In this document: one piece after another, positions 7,949 to 15,738 of the stretch
Numbering within the stretch: the stretch's first letter is position 1
How the letters are laid out: the number at the start of each line of letters is the position of its first letter
Assembly (NCBI GenBank): GCA_943370025.1
Contig: CALRPI020000003.1
Coordinates: 1-64,000, forward strand
Direction: 5' to 3'
Length of the DNA: 64,000 bases
Origin: JAAUUE01 sp943370025
Lineage (GTDB): Bacteria > Cyanobacteriota > Cyanobacteriia > Cyanobacteriales > JAAUUE01
Position numbers and translations under genes: made by a program
The notes under the pieces: model-generated
The model's input: only the letters and a program-made list of their open reading frames with translations
Databases searched by the model: none
What the model was told of the DNA's origin: nothing

Positions 7949-10900
7949 TTACTTCCCGATCGTGCGTAATGCCTCAATCCAAATCTTTAGTTCTTGTTCA
8001 GCTAAGGTTCTATCGGTTAACTCTTTTTCTTGGTGGGCAATGTAGGTATTGCGAAAGTCATTGATGCGTGTGACGGTTTCCAAGAATTTTCGTCCGCCTT
8101 GAAAACGTAACTGGGTATGCAATGCTGCAAATACGCCACCGATTTTTGTGGTGTCGTTGAGAGCATAGTCTAAACACGATCGCAACAATCCAATTAATGA
8201 TAGTCCATTGTTAAAGACCAAAGTACGCTTCAGATTTTGGGCGAGTTTGCGGTAATAGTCCTCGGTTTTGCGTTCTACATTGCCCATGTAGGGCAGAAAC
8301 CAATCTTTTTGTTCCGCCACGGTAATTGGCATTTCTGGCTGAAGGCGGCGCATGATGAAGCCTTTAGCAACTTCGTCGATCGAACCCAGTAGAGGTGTGA
8401 AGACCGGGGCATAATTCATCCCTTCTTTGTTTTCAAAAAAGCGGTATAGCATAACGGATTGATCAGCAGCGCGGCGATAGCGAGAGGGGAGGGCATTGAG
8501 AATTTCTGGGTCAATCAGGCTATCGATCGCGGTTGCTTCATCATCCGCTTGTCCAAAGTTGACAAACAGGGGCAAGTCTTGAAATTCTTCGGCTTGGAGC
8601 AGGTTTTGCAGGGCAGGGACACAGGCGCGGGCAAGTTCAGCGACGGTATCGCCTGCCATGCGTTCAAAAACACCTTGGGGAATATAGAGATACTGCCACT
8701 GTAAGGTTTCTGTAGAAGCGGCTTCACACCAAGCGATCGCCGCCTTCGCTTTCAAAGGCACATCTCGATCTTCCCGCCCTTTAGTTTCGACCAAATAGTA
8801 GTGATGGTCGATCGTGCGGATGAAGAAGTCGGGGGTGTAGAATGCGAGGCGATCGCCATTGGCTAAATAATCAACCCGGAGGCATTGCGATCCAGCATTT
8901 TTAGCAAAAGCGGCTACATCTGGGGCGCGATCGCAAAATTTTGCCACAGCGACTTCTAGTTCGCGGTTGCAGGTGACGAGATTAAATAACGTTTTATTGG
9001 CTTCTAGAGCGGGACGGCGTTCGCTGAGGGTAACTTGATAGGGTTTCCAAGTGTTGAGAGACTTGGGGACTGATCCGGTTAAGCGGGTTTCGGTGGTGGT
9101 GGTACGGCTGCGGATCAAGGGCACAAACACAGCCCGGAGATGTTCGCCCACGTCGGAGTCTGCTAAACGAGCGACGAGAGCTGGATCGAATAAGGTGCTT
9201 TTTTGCTCAAACAGAATATTTTCTAAAAAGATCTGAATCAAGGGGGCGAGAATCGCATGGAGTCCCCGCAGTTTGCAGATCGTTTCGAGTTGTTTGACAT
9301 AGTAGGAAACGGCTCCAATGCCCGATTCCAGCAATGGCAGATTGAGTTGCAGCTTTTGGATAACTTCGCCGGTGAAGAGGTGTCGCCCTTCGTACTGAAT
9401 TTCGCTGTTGCCCTGTTTGCTGAGAGGTAGGGGTTTGTAGGGTTTGAAAGCTGTTTTAACATCTTGCAGGGTGAGTCCTTCCAGCTTGGGGACGATGCGA
9501 TAGCCGGCGGTGAGGGTGGGAATCTGAATGTCTAGCTGGTTTACATCTTTGTGGGTTTCATCGGGGAAGATAGAAATGGTGGTGGTGGGGACACGATCGA
9601 GATCGACGATTTCAATCGGCAGTCCTTCTTGCGCCAATTCCTGGGCATATAAGCTGGCAAAGGCGGGATGTTCGATCACGGTGACGAGTTCGTTTGCCTG
9701 ACCGGGAGGAGTCATGCGGCGTAAGCCTCGACCAAGGGTTTGTTCGGGCAGAATATTGGCTTTGGAACTGTAGGGACGCAGGGGGACGATCGTGGTGACA
9801 TTTCGCACGTCCCAGCCTTCGCGCAACATCAGCACAGAGACGATGCAGACGTAGGGGCTGGTGTTGCTATCAAGTTCACGGCTGAGTTTACGCAGTGCTT
9901 TCAGGTCATCGTCGTTGATAGCTTTTTCGTCTTCAACAAATTCGTAGCGGACGTTATTGCCTTTGCCGACTTTTTTGAGTTTGCCTTTAAGGTTGGTGTG
10001 CAGATTGATGGTTTTGCCATTGAGTTGCTCAAACAGCGGATCGCTGTTAAAGCGTTGGGTAATTTGGTCGGCGGCATCGGTGTCATCACACATGATGAAC
10101 AGCAAAGGTTTCTTGCCGCTGGATTCCCATTCGTTGCGGCTGGCTTGCCAGCGATCATAACCCAGCAATAAGTGTTGTTCCCAGCGGTAGGCAGCGTTGT
10201 CGTCGGCTTGCTCGACCAGTTTGCGACTGGCTTGCCCAATCAAGGGTGTTTTGACAATACCCGCATCGACGGCTTCACCGAGGGGCGTATCGCAAACGAT
10301 GTGTTTGAACAGGAGTCCTTTGTTGTCTTTGGGGGTGGCGGAGAAGTCGAGTTGGGCGACGAGTTTGCCACCGCTGCGGGCTAACAGGGTTTCGTGCAGA
10401 GAGCGGATGGCTTCGTTCCAAGCGGAGCCGGAATCCCAGACATGGTGTGCCTCGTCGTTGAGGACCATGACGCGACGATGGCTGGTGATTCTGTCCCGTA
10501 ATGCGGCTCCCGTATCCAGGGCTTTGGATTTGGAGACGGGCGGACCTATCCAAGCATAGCCATCATCGGTAGCTTTTTGCTTGCGTTTTTCGTAGAGGCG
10601 GTGAACGTTGGTGAGGTAGAGCGTTCCCCCGGTGGCTGCGCCGCTGGCTTCGTCTTGCAGCACTACAGAGAGATTCCAGTCGCCGCGCCATTCGGGGGGA
10701 ATTAGCGGGTCGGTGCCGAAGATGCGCCCGTTGCCAAAATCATCCTTGAGGCGTTCGTAGACGGTGAGGTTGGGGGCGATGACGACAAAGTGCCTTGCCA
10801 TTTCCGAGTCGGATTCGCGGAGGGCATGGAAGTAGCTCCAGACGATGCAGAGGCTCATGACTTTGGTTTTGCCTGCGCCTGTGGCGAGTTTGAAGGCGTA

Positions 10901-11344
10901 GCGGCTCCAGCTATCTTCGGATTCGGCGATGCCGAGGGCTTGTAGTTCGGCGGCTGCACCGCCAAATTCGGCGATGATTTGCGAGAGGCATTCTATACGT
11001 CGGACTTCTTTGAGATAGATTAGGGTTTCGATCGCTTCTCTTTGGCAAAAGTAGTAGCGAAACTCAAAATCTTCACCGCTGGCAGTGGTTTGACGGTGGC
11101 CGCGGCCAAACCAGTGGTTCAGTAGTTGAATTGTGGTGTCGCTAGCGCCGATGTAGAAGGCTTCGCGCCAGTCTCGCACGGCGGAGCGCAGGTTACTGAC
11201 TAGATCGATCGGGGAGGCTCTGCGTCCTTGGACAATTACGGCTGGATCGCCTGTTTTTTCTGCCCGGACTCGGTGGGCGTTGGGTTCTGCCCAGGGGGCA
11301 AACAGGGGTTCGAGGATGGTGGTGTTGAAGGAAGAGGAGGTCAT
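7949..11344 (-). CDS. res: Type III-like restriction enzyme, helicase/nuclease subunit (Res)
   Basis: An 1131-aa superfamily-2 translocase with a nuclease domain, expected to cut DNA not protected by the neighbouring methylase. Visible motifs: Walker A LATGAGKTKVM (about residue 153), DEAH box VLNDEAHHVWD (about 295), motif III DFSATPKDNKG, motif VI EQTLGRGLRRM. A PD-(D/E)XK site follows (TPDFFIRTID then YYLVETKGREDRD, about residue 850). A long C-terminal region beyond the nuclease (HQEKELTDRTLAEQEL) exceeds the classical EcoP15I layout and resembles the longer type III-like Res proteins. The start codon is 3 nt after the xisI stop, implying coupled translation. The reading frame looks intact. 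The gene appears more GC-rich than its neighbours, which hints at transfer. Confidence 0.88.
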   Translation of the reverse strand: MTSSSFNTTILEPLFAPWAEPNAHRVRAEKTGDPAVIVQGRRASPIDLVSNLRSAVRDWREAFYIGASDTTIQLLNHWFGRGHRQTTASGEDFEFRYYFCQREAIETLIYLKEVRRIECLSQIIAEFGGAAAELQALGIAESEDSWSRYAFKLATGAGKTKVMSLCIVWSYFHALRESDSEMARHFVVIAPNLTVYERLKDDFGNGRIFGTDPLIPPEWRGDWNLSVVLQDEASGAATGGTLYLTNVHRLYEKRKQKATDDGYAWIGPPVSKSKALDTGAALRDRITSHRRVMVLNDEAHHVWDSGSAWNEAIRSLHETLLARSGGKLVAQLDFSATPKDNKGLLFKHIVCDTPLGEAVDAGIVKTPLIGQASRKLVEQADDNAAYRWEQHLLLGYDRWQASRNEWESSGKKPLLFIMCDDTDAADQITQRFNSDPLFEQLNGKTINLHTNLKGKLKKVGKGNNVRYEFVEDEKAINDDDLKALRKLSRELDSNTSPYVCIVSVLMLREGWDVRNVTTIVPLRPYSSKANILPEQTLGRGLRRMTPPGQANELVTVIEHPAFASLYAQELAQEGLPIEIVDLDRVPTTTISIFPDETHKDVNQLDIQIPTLTAGYRIVPKLEGLTLQDVKTAFKPYKPLPLSKQGNSEIQYEGRHLFTGEVIQKLQLNLPLLESGIGAVSYYVKQLETICKLRGLHAILAPLIQIFLENILFEQKSTLFDPALVARLADSDVGEHLRAVFVPLIRSRTTTTETRLTGSVPKSLNTWKPYQVTLSERRPALEANKTLFNLVTCNRELEVAVAKFCDRAPDVAAFAKNAGSQCLRVDYLANGDRLAFYTPDFFIRTIDHHYYLVETKGREDRDVPLKAKAAIAWCEAASTETLQWQYLYIPQGVFERMAGDTVAELARACVPALQNLLQAEEFQDLPLFVNFGQADDEATAIDSLIDPEILNALPSRYRRAADQSVMLYRFFENKEGMNYAPVFTPLLGSIDEVAKGFIMRRLQPEMPITVAEQKDWFLPYMGNVERKTEDYYRKLAQNLKRTLVFNNGLSLIGLLRSCLDYALNDTTKIGGVFAALHTQLRFQGGRKFLETVTRINDFRNTYIAHQEKELTDRTLAEQELKIWIEALRTIGK

Positions 11345-11347
11345 AGG

Positions 11348-11689
11348 TTAAGCCGTTGCAAATTCAGTGAGGGGGCGTTTACTGGGATGCTGAAAGCCAA
11401 GGACAATATCCTCAGCAGGAATTCCAGACTCTAATAGATCGTTGGCAATGCCCTGTTTAGTCCAATCTTCTTCAATCCAGATTTTGCCATTCTCTATACG
11501 AAGATAGACTGCCACCCCAAAATCACGCTGTTTGCCATTCCAGCCCACACTAAACCAGAAGTAATGATCGCGTTCTTCATCAAAAGCAATACATTCCTGT
11601 ACACCAATTTGGTTCGCCCCTGCTGCCCAATCTCGGTATTCGGTCAGAATTTTTTGGATGATTTGGCGATACTGAGTTAGTTTAGCCAT
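11348..11689 (-). CDS. xisI: XisI family protein
   Basis: A 113-aa protein matching the XisI family. In Anabaena, XisI works with XisH and the recombinase XisF in excision of the nifD-adjacent fdxN element. It shows the N-terminal YRQIIQKILTEY, the central DHYFWFSVGWNGKQRDFG, and the closing WIEEDWTKQGIANDLLESGI and FQHPS. It overlaps xisH by 13 nt upstream and is 3 nt from res downstream. No serine recombinase of the XisF type is present in the window, so a role in element excision is doubtful here. Confidence 0.92.
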   Translation of the reverse strand: MAKLTQYRQIIQKILTEYRDWAAGANQIGVQECIAFDEERDHYFWFSVGWNGKQRDFGVAVYLRIENGKIWIEEDWTKQGIANDLLESGIPAEDIVLGFQHPSKRPLTEFATA

Positions 11690-12093
11690 TGCACAATCTC
11701 CTGTTCATCAATATTGACTACAAAAAATTTGATTTGACTGGATCGAACCAGAAACTCAATGCCTTCACGTTTGAAAAAGTTGTTGTAAGTAATGTCATCG
11801 ATCGCTAGGAAAAGTTCATACTCCGGTGCAGTCTTTTCCAAAATCATTTGATAGACCTTGTATTGCCCCAATGCTAGGTGAAAGTCGGTCATCAAAGAGC
11901 GTCCAACAAAACTTTTAATTTCAACTACAATCTTCTGTCCTGCTCGTTCAATGGCGATCGGTCTTTCCGTAGCAAGATCGGCGTATAAATCAATGTCTTT
12001 GTATTTAATCCGATAGGGATCAGCAAGAATCACCCAATTATCTTTAATAAGGGCTAACTTAACTGCGTCATGATAAAAATCTTTAGCTGGCAT
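11677..12093 (-). CDS. xisH: XisH family protein, endonuclease-like fold
   Basis: A 138-aa XisH. I choose the ATG at 12093 (MPAKDFYHDAVKLALIKD) because a GGGAGG Shine-Dalgarno sequence lies 8 nt upstream and this is the conserved family start. IDLYADLATERPIAIERAGQ followed by KIVVEIKSFVG has the D...ExK arrangement of PD-(D/E)XK nucleases. The family is known from the Anabaena fdxN excision locus but is widespread outside it, usually as an xisH-xisI pair. Here it overlaps both the RAYT gene before it (11 nt) and xisI after it (13 nt), placing it in the same transcript as the restriction subunit. Confidence 0.92.
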   Translation of the reverse strand: MPAKDFYHDAVKLALIKDNWVILADPYRIKYKDIDLYADLATERPIAIERAGQKIVVEIKSFVGRSLMTDFHLALGQYKVYQMILEKTAPEYELFLAIDDITYNNFFKREGIEFLVRSSQIKFFVVNIDEQEIVQWLN

Positions 12094-12790
12094 GGCTTCT
12101 ACCTCCCTGTTCACCAGTTCGTAGTTCACCAGTTCGTAGTTCTCGCTTTAGCGAGACACCCTCACCCACAATAAAATCATCCCACTCTCTTCCATAATCC
12201 TTAACTGGATATTTCACCCAAGAATCCCGAAGCCACTCCCGCCCTTGTTGTTCTAAATACCAATGCACACTGCTAAAAGCCCAATCATAGGGCGACTCTG
12301 ACCATTTATGCTTGACTGGGTTGTAGTGAATATAATTCAGTGTCGTATAGTAATGACGTTCCGAACGAATAGCACGATCGCTATAGCGATACCAAACCTT
12401 CCGTCCTAACGTATCGTCCTCCAAATTCCAATAACGAGATGTAGCCCCATGCACACCCCTAATCACCATCTCAACTCGTTTGTAGCAATGACTTAATTCC
12501 TCACAAGGGCTGCCCATATATACCAATATATGATAATGATTAGGTAAAATCACCCATCCCCGCAACTCAATTCCCCAAGATGTAAATTTCTCAAATAGCA
12601 GATATAAAAGCTGCTTTTGTCGTTGCTCAGAATTTATATGAAGCTGGTGTTCATAGCAAGCTGCCGTTAGCAAATAGAATGCTTGATCCTTAATTGGGTG
12701 GGGCGGACTATGAGGAGGATACCCCCTTGCCAAACGTTGCTGTACGACTTCAGCTTGTTGTTCAGGTGTTAACTTGCGATACTCATACAT
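12083..12790 (-). CDS. REP-associated tyrosine transposase (RAYT, Y1/HUH family)
   Basis: A 235-aa single-domain HUH transposase, IS200-like. The histidine pair is in WVILPNHYHILVYM (about residue 85-90), and the candidate nucleophile Tyr lies in the HYYTTLNYIHYNPVKHKW segment. The start at 12790 is supported by GGAGG 8 nt upstream; the ATG at 12805 would place the Shine-Dalgarno inside the gene. RAYTs move or maintain REP hairpins next to GTAG tetranucleotides. Both ends of this gene carry such hairpins (12110-12156 inside the 3' coding end, 12809-12887 upstream). The C-terminal ELRTGELRTGE repeat is translated repeat DNA. Confidence 0.88.
   Translation of the reverse strand: MYEYRKLTPEQQAEVVQQRLARGYPPHSPPHPIKDQAFYLLTAACYEHQLHINSEQRQKQLLYLLFEKFTSWGIELRGWVILPNHYHILVYMGSPCEELSHCYKRVEMVIRGVHGATSRYWNLEDDTLGRKVWYRYSDRAIRSERHYYTTLNYIHYNPVKHKWSESPYDWAFSSVHWYLEQQGREWLRDSWVKYPVKDYGREWDDFIVGEGVSLKRELRTGELRTGEQGGRSHAS
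12110..12156. repeat. REP-like repeat inside the 3' end of the RAYT gene
   Basis: A perfect 15-bp tandem duplication of TTCACCAGTTCGTAG (12110-12139) ends in AGTTCGTAGT directly followed by the 16-nt palindrome TCTCGCTTTAGCGAGA (12141-12156). The same decamer precedes a different 16-nt palindrome at 12841. GTAG at the foot of a hairpin is the RAYT recognition layout known from enterobacterial REPs. Confidence 0.8.
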
Positions 12791-12808
12791 GGTTTCAACC
12801 TCCATAAT

Positions 12809-12887
12809 TCACTGAAGTCAACACTACAAAAGTTCGTAGTAACGGCTTTAGCCGTTATATTGAGTTCACTGAAGTGAACACTACAAA
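12809..12887. repeat. REP cluster (inverted, direct, inverted) upstream of the RAYT gene
   Basis: Three hairpin units lie between mod and the RAYT gene: a degenerate inverted unit (12809-12831), a direct unit AGTTCGTAGT plus AACGGCTTTAGCCGTT (12831-12856), and an inverted unit GTTCACTGAAGTGAAC plus ACTACAAA (12864-12887). Paired opposite REPs like this form BIME-type cruciforms. Together with 12110-12156 they bracket the transposase gene. Confidence 0.8.
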
Positions 12888-12896
12888 TGAGAATAT

Positions 12897-14876
12897 TCAT
12901 ATTTCCACCTCAACGGTAATGGAAGTATCACAGCCGAAGGTATCAACGACTTTGACACAGGCGATGTATTTGCCGGGGGCGGGATAGGTATAGGCGGCAT
13001 CACTGATGGTTTTGAGGCTGCGATCCTTCCTAGTTCGATAATCTTGCCAGTCGTGGGTGAAAGGTTTGCCGGGTTGCCAGTTGAAGTCGATCGCCCAGAA
13101 ATCGATAAAATCAAAGCCACTCTTGATGGCGCGTTCTCGGATGGCTTCCAGTTCTTTGGTGGGGACTTCAGCGAGGGAGGGCAGAAATTGGGTGAGCTTG
13201 AGATCGACAGTGCGAAGAGATCCCCCTAAATCCCCCTTGCTAAGGGGGACTTCCGGATTGCTCCCCCCTTTTGAAGGGGGGCTGGGGGGGATCCTCCGGG
13301 AATTTGAGGATCGATACACCGCTTCCGCTGCCAACACCGCCACTTCCAAGAACGGCGGCGGGGCTTTGCGGTTTTTTTCCATAATCTCGCGGGGAATTTG
13401 CACCAGCTTCAGCTTCACGCCCAATTCTGTTGTCAGGGCATTCACCAGCAAGTGCAAGTCCATTTCAAATTCCCAAGCGAGGCAATAGCACTCCCGCCCC
13501 CCAGCGGCGGCGGTGGCTTGGGCGACAGCTTTAGCTTCGTCACGGGTGAACATGGAATCAATGCCATCGACATGGCAGAAGGCTCCGGCTTTGCGACCGT
13601 GGAGCAATGGTGAGGAGGTGTTGGTGAGGGCTTCGGCGCGGAAAAATTCTAGAATCACGCGGCGGTGTTCGGTGTCGGCTCCTTGCAGGCGCTCTTGTTG
13701 CCACCATTGCCGCTCGTAGCGCCCCAAGTTATACACATCAAAGGCGCGGTAGGGTTTGCTATCTTTGTGGAGAGTGCGCTGGAGTTCGATCATCCGTTTG
13801 CGGGAGGTATGAATCGCAAAGCGCCCTAGGTCTGCCATGATCCACTTGCGTCCTAGGCGCTCGGCAACAGCTCCGGTGGTGCCACTGCCACAAAAGAAAT
13901 CAGCAACGAGATCGCCTTCGTTGGAGGAAGCTTTGATAATGCGTTCTAGAAGAGTTTCAGGTTTCTGAGTAGCATAGCCAATATTTTCAGTTTGATCTGC
14001 TGGCTGGAGCATGGAAAGTCGCCAGACATCATCAATGGTTCGCTCATCACTCTCAATATAGATGACTTTGCCGTCAGTACCTTTAGCGTTTACTAACTTA
14101 CCCTTCTCTTTATCCCACACCCTTTTTAGTTGACGCACAGTTTCATCGCGCTTCTCTCTTTGAGGATTAAATAAAGATTTTGGAGTTTTTGAATACCGGA
14201 GAATAATGTCATGATTTGCAGCAAACCGATTCACATTGCCCTGCATTTTATTGTAGTAATACCAGACGATTTCATTTACAAATCGTTCTCTACCAAAAAC
14301 ATCATCAAGCAACATACGAACCATATAGTTCACATGCCAGTCACAATGAACGAATATGCTTCCTTTCTCCGACAACAATTCAGATATTAGAGTTAGTCGC
14401 TCATGCAACATATGTAGATATGAATCGGTGCCACGTCCCCATATATCTCTATAGGCAACCATTTCCAAAGTAGATTGCTCTTTTTCAATCGCCTCACTCT
14501 CATCCCCGATCGCCACACTCATCGTAAAATCTGCTCCCACATCAAACGGCGGATCAATATAAATCAAATCCACCTTCCCCTTAAACTCCTGCAACAGCGA
14601 AGCCATCACCAGCTTATTGTCACCCCAGATTAAGCGATTGCGGAAATCATCCACACGGGGGTTTTGCTGCTCAAACAAACTTAACTGCTGATTTGCCGCC
14701 GCCTCTCGCCTCGGTTCATCAATCCCCTCAATCCTCTGCATCGGCATCGCACAACCCGCAATATCCACCTCCCGGCGCTGCCCATACTCATCATACTTGC
14801 CCTCCCACACCAACTCCGTCCGCATCTGCGACAAAGGATGGGGATTGTGAAGACCATAGGTAGGTTGTTGAGTCAT
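12897..14876 (-). CDS. mod: Type III-like DNA adenine methyltransferase (Mod)
   Basis: A 659-aa beta-class N6-adenine methylase. Motif IV DLIYIDPPFDVGADFT (about residue 105) precedes the SAM-binding motif I VADFFCGSGTTGA (about 327), which defines the class, and YATQKPETLLERII precedes motif I. It should protect the target sequence read by this locus. The C-terminal third contains a 25-codon in-frame copy of a palindromic repeat (13219-13293), translated around IPPSPPSKGG and PLSKGDLGG, probably a surface loop. The last 60 residues (HDWQDYRTRKDRSL to the end) look like a beta-rich add-on. The gene is separated from res by the RAYT, xisH and xisI genes. Confidence 0.88.
   Translation of the reverse strand: MTQQPTYGLHNPHPLSQMRTELVWEGKYDEYGQRREVDIAGCAMPMQRIEGIDEPRREAAANQQLSLFEQQNPRVDDFRNRLIWGDNKLVMASLLQEFKGKVDLIYIDPPFDVGADFTMSVAIGDESEAIEKEQSTLEMVAYRDIWGRGTDSYLHMLHERLTLISELLSEKGSIFVHCDWHVNYMVRMLLDDVFGRERFVNEIVWYYYNKMQGNVNRFAANHDIILRYSKTPKSLFNPQREKRDETVRQLKRVWDKEKGKLVNAKGTDGKVIYIESDERTIDDVWRLSMLQPADQTENIGYATQKPETLLERIIKASSNEGDLVADFFCGSGTTGAVAERLGRKWIMADLGRFAIHTSRKRMIELQRTLHKDSKPYRAFDVYNLGRYERQWWQQERLQGADTEHRRVILEFFRAEALTNTSSPLLHGRKAGAFCHVDGIDSMFTRDEAKAVAQATAAAGGRECYCLAWEFEMDLHLLVNALTTELGVKLKLVQIPREIMEKNRKAPPPFLEVAVLAAEAVYRSSNSRRIPPSPPSKGGSNPEVPLSKGDLGGSLRTVDLKLTQFLPSLAEVPTKELEAIRERAIKSGFDFIDFWAIDFNWQPGKPFTHDWQDYRTRKDRSLKTISDAAYTYPAPGKYIACVKVVDTFGCDTSITVEVEI
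13219..13293. repeat. GATCCCCCTAAATCCCCC repeat, copy 2, in frame within mod
   Basis: The element runs from GATCCCCCTAAATCCCCCTT to GGCTGGGGGGGATC with C-run/G-run hairpins, as at 5926-6001. Its 75-bp length is a multiple of three and the frame used contains no stop, so mod stays open. It adds about 25 residues rich in Pro, Gly and Ser. Confidence 0.85.
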
Positions 14877-14945
14877 AGAAGAATAGGGAGAGTAATAGAT
14901 TGGAATACCCCAGATTATAGCAACCGTTCAGAGCACTTGCCCTGA

Positions 14946-14975
14946 TTTAGGTAGTTTCACCCGCCTTCGGTGGGT
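14946..14975. repeat. Hairpin repeat upstream of mod
   Basis: TAGTTTCACCCGCC and GGTGGGTAAAACTA pair around a TTC loop. A related hairpin with compensating base changes lies at 41771-41806. It lies in the 225-bp gap between mod and rpmH, which also carries TATAGCAACCG near 14918. Nothing else is recognised in that gap. Confidence 0.5.
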
Positions 14976-15101
14976 AAAACTATCCGCCAAAAACAAAACA
15001 AAAGCCATAGATTCCGGCATAACCTGCTACAATAGAAAGCTGTTGACTTTTGCGTATTTGTTAATTTTTCCGTAGTAATTCATTATCTTAAGTATAAAAC
15101 T

Positions 15102-15239
15102 ATGACTCAGCGTACATTAGGCGGTACTAGCCGCAAACAAAAAAGAACCTCCGGATTCCGGGCGCGGATGAAGACCCCTAACGGCAGAAGAGTAATCAGA
15201 GCACGCCGGCAAAAAGGACGCTATCGCTTGGCAGTATAG
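15102..15239 (+). CDS. rpmH: 50S ribosomal protein L34
   Basis: A 45-aa, very basic protein, MTQRTLGGTSRKQKRTSGFR at the N-terminus and ending GRYRLAV. The RTLGGTxRKxxRxSGFRxRMxTxxGRxVIxxRRxKGR pattern is diagnostic for cyanobacterial L34. It belongs to the large ribosomal subunit. It sits 43 nt upstream of rnpA, the standard bacterial arrangement in which the two are cotranscribed. Confidence 0.97.
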   Translation: MTQRTLGGTSRKQKRTSGFRARMKTPNGRRVIRARRQKGRYRLAV

Positions 15240-15282
15240 AGATACTGAAAATTAAACCTAAACTTGCCTATCCCCATGTGCT

Positions 15283-15738
15283 GTGGCTCTAGCGAAATTA
15301 CACCGACTTAGACACTGGCGAGATTTTCAATTTGCTTATCAGCAGGGGCGGAGGTATTCTGGGCAATCCTTCACCCTGTTCCGCCTCAAGCAATTCTCCC
15401 CCAAGGAAAAACCCCAAAAAAATAAGATACTCAGCAATAAAATACTCAGCCATCAACCCGCAGAAAATAAAGCACCAGAAAATAAAGGACTAGAGCCAAA
15501 GCTGATACCCACAAGACTTGGAGTTTCTATTAGCCAAAAAGTTAGCAAAAAAGCCGTGGTGCGAAATCGTCTCAAACGGCAGATTTTGGGTGGTTTCCAG
15601 ACCCTGTTGCCCGATGTGGCTCCCGGTTGGCGGCTAGTAATTGTGGTGAAACCGGGGGCAGTGGGGTGCAATTATGCTGATTTTTTGCGAGAATTAAAAC
15701 AATTGTTGATCCAAGCAGAGGTACTTAATGGGTATTAG
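15283..15738 (+). CDS. rnpA: Ribonuclease P protein component
   Basis: Protein cofactor of the RNase P ribozyme that matures the 5' end of tRNAs. It starts at GTG 15283 (MALAKLHRLRHWRDF, the conserved N-terminus). The RNR signature is KKAVVRNRLKRQILGGF. At 151 aa it is longer than the usual 110-130 because of a low-complexity insertion at about residues 42-75. The insertion is built from two 15-bp tandem duplications (15421-15450 and 15461-15490) and gives the NKILSNKILS and PENKAPENK sequences. The gene overlaps the next one by 11 nt. Confidence 0.95.
   Translation: MALAKLHRLRHWRDFQFAYQQGRRYSGQSFTLFRLKQFSPKEKPQKNKILSNKILSHQPAENKAPENKGLEPKLIPTRLGVSISQKVSKKAVVRNRLKRQILGGFQTLLPDVAPGWRLVIVVKPGAVGCNYADFLRELKQLLIQAEVLNGY
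15421..15490 (+). repeat. Two 15-bp tandem duplications within rnpA
   Basis: AATAAGATACTCAGC is followed by AATAAAATACTCAGC (15421-15450). After a 10-bp spacer, CAGAAAATAAAGCAC is followed by CAGAAAATAAAGGAC (15461-15490). Each unit pair differs by one base and keeps the reading frame. Confidence 0.95.

Noticed and set aside
9740..10171. 143-aa open frame on the plus strand opposite res
   Set aside because: Antisense shadow of a gene with clear helicase motifs; composition reflects the GC-rich complementary strand.
11348..12093. XisHI as evidence of a nearby fdxN-type excision element
   Set aside because: No XisF-type recombinase, no attachment-site pair and no interrupted nitrogen-fixation gene in the window.
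12083..12790. Complete IS200/IS605 insertion sequence
   Set aside because: No TnpB gene and the ends are REP-type hairpins; fits a domesticated RAYT better than an autonomous element.
13057..13488. 143-aa open frame on the plus strand opposite mod
   Set aside because: Antisense to a well-supported methylase; no recognisable domain.
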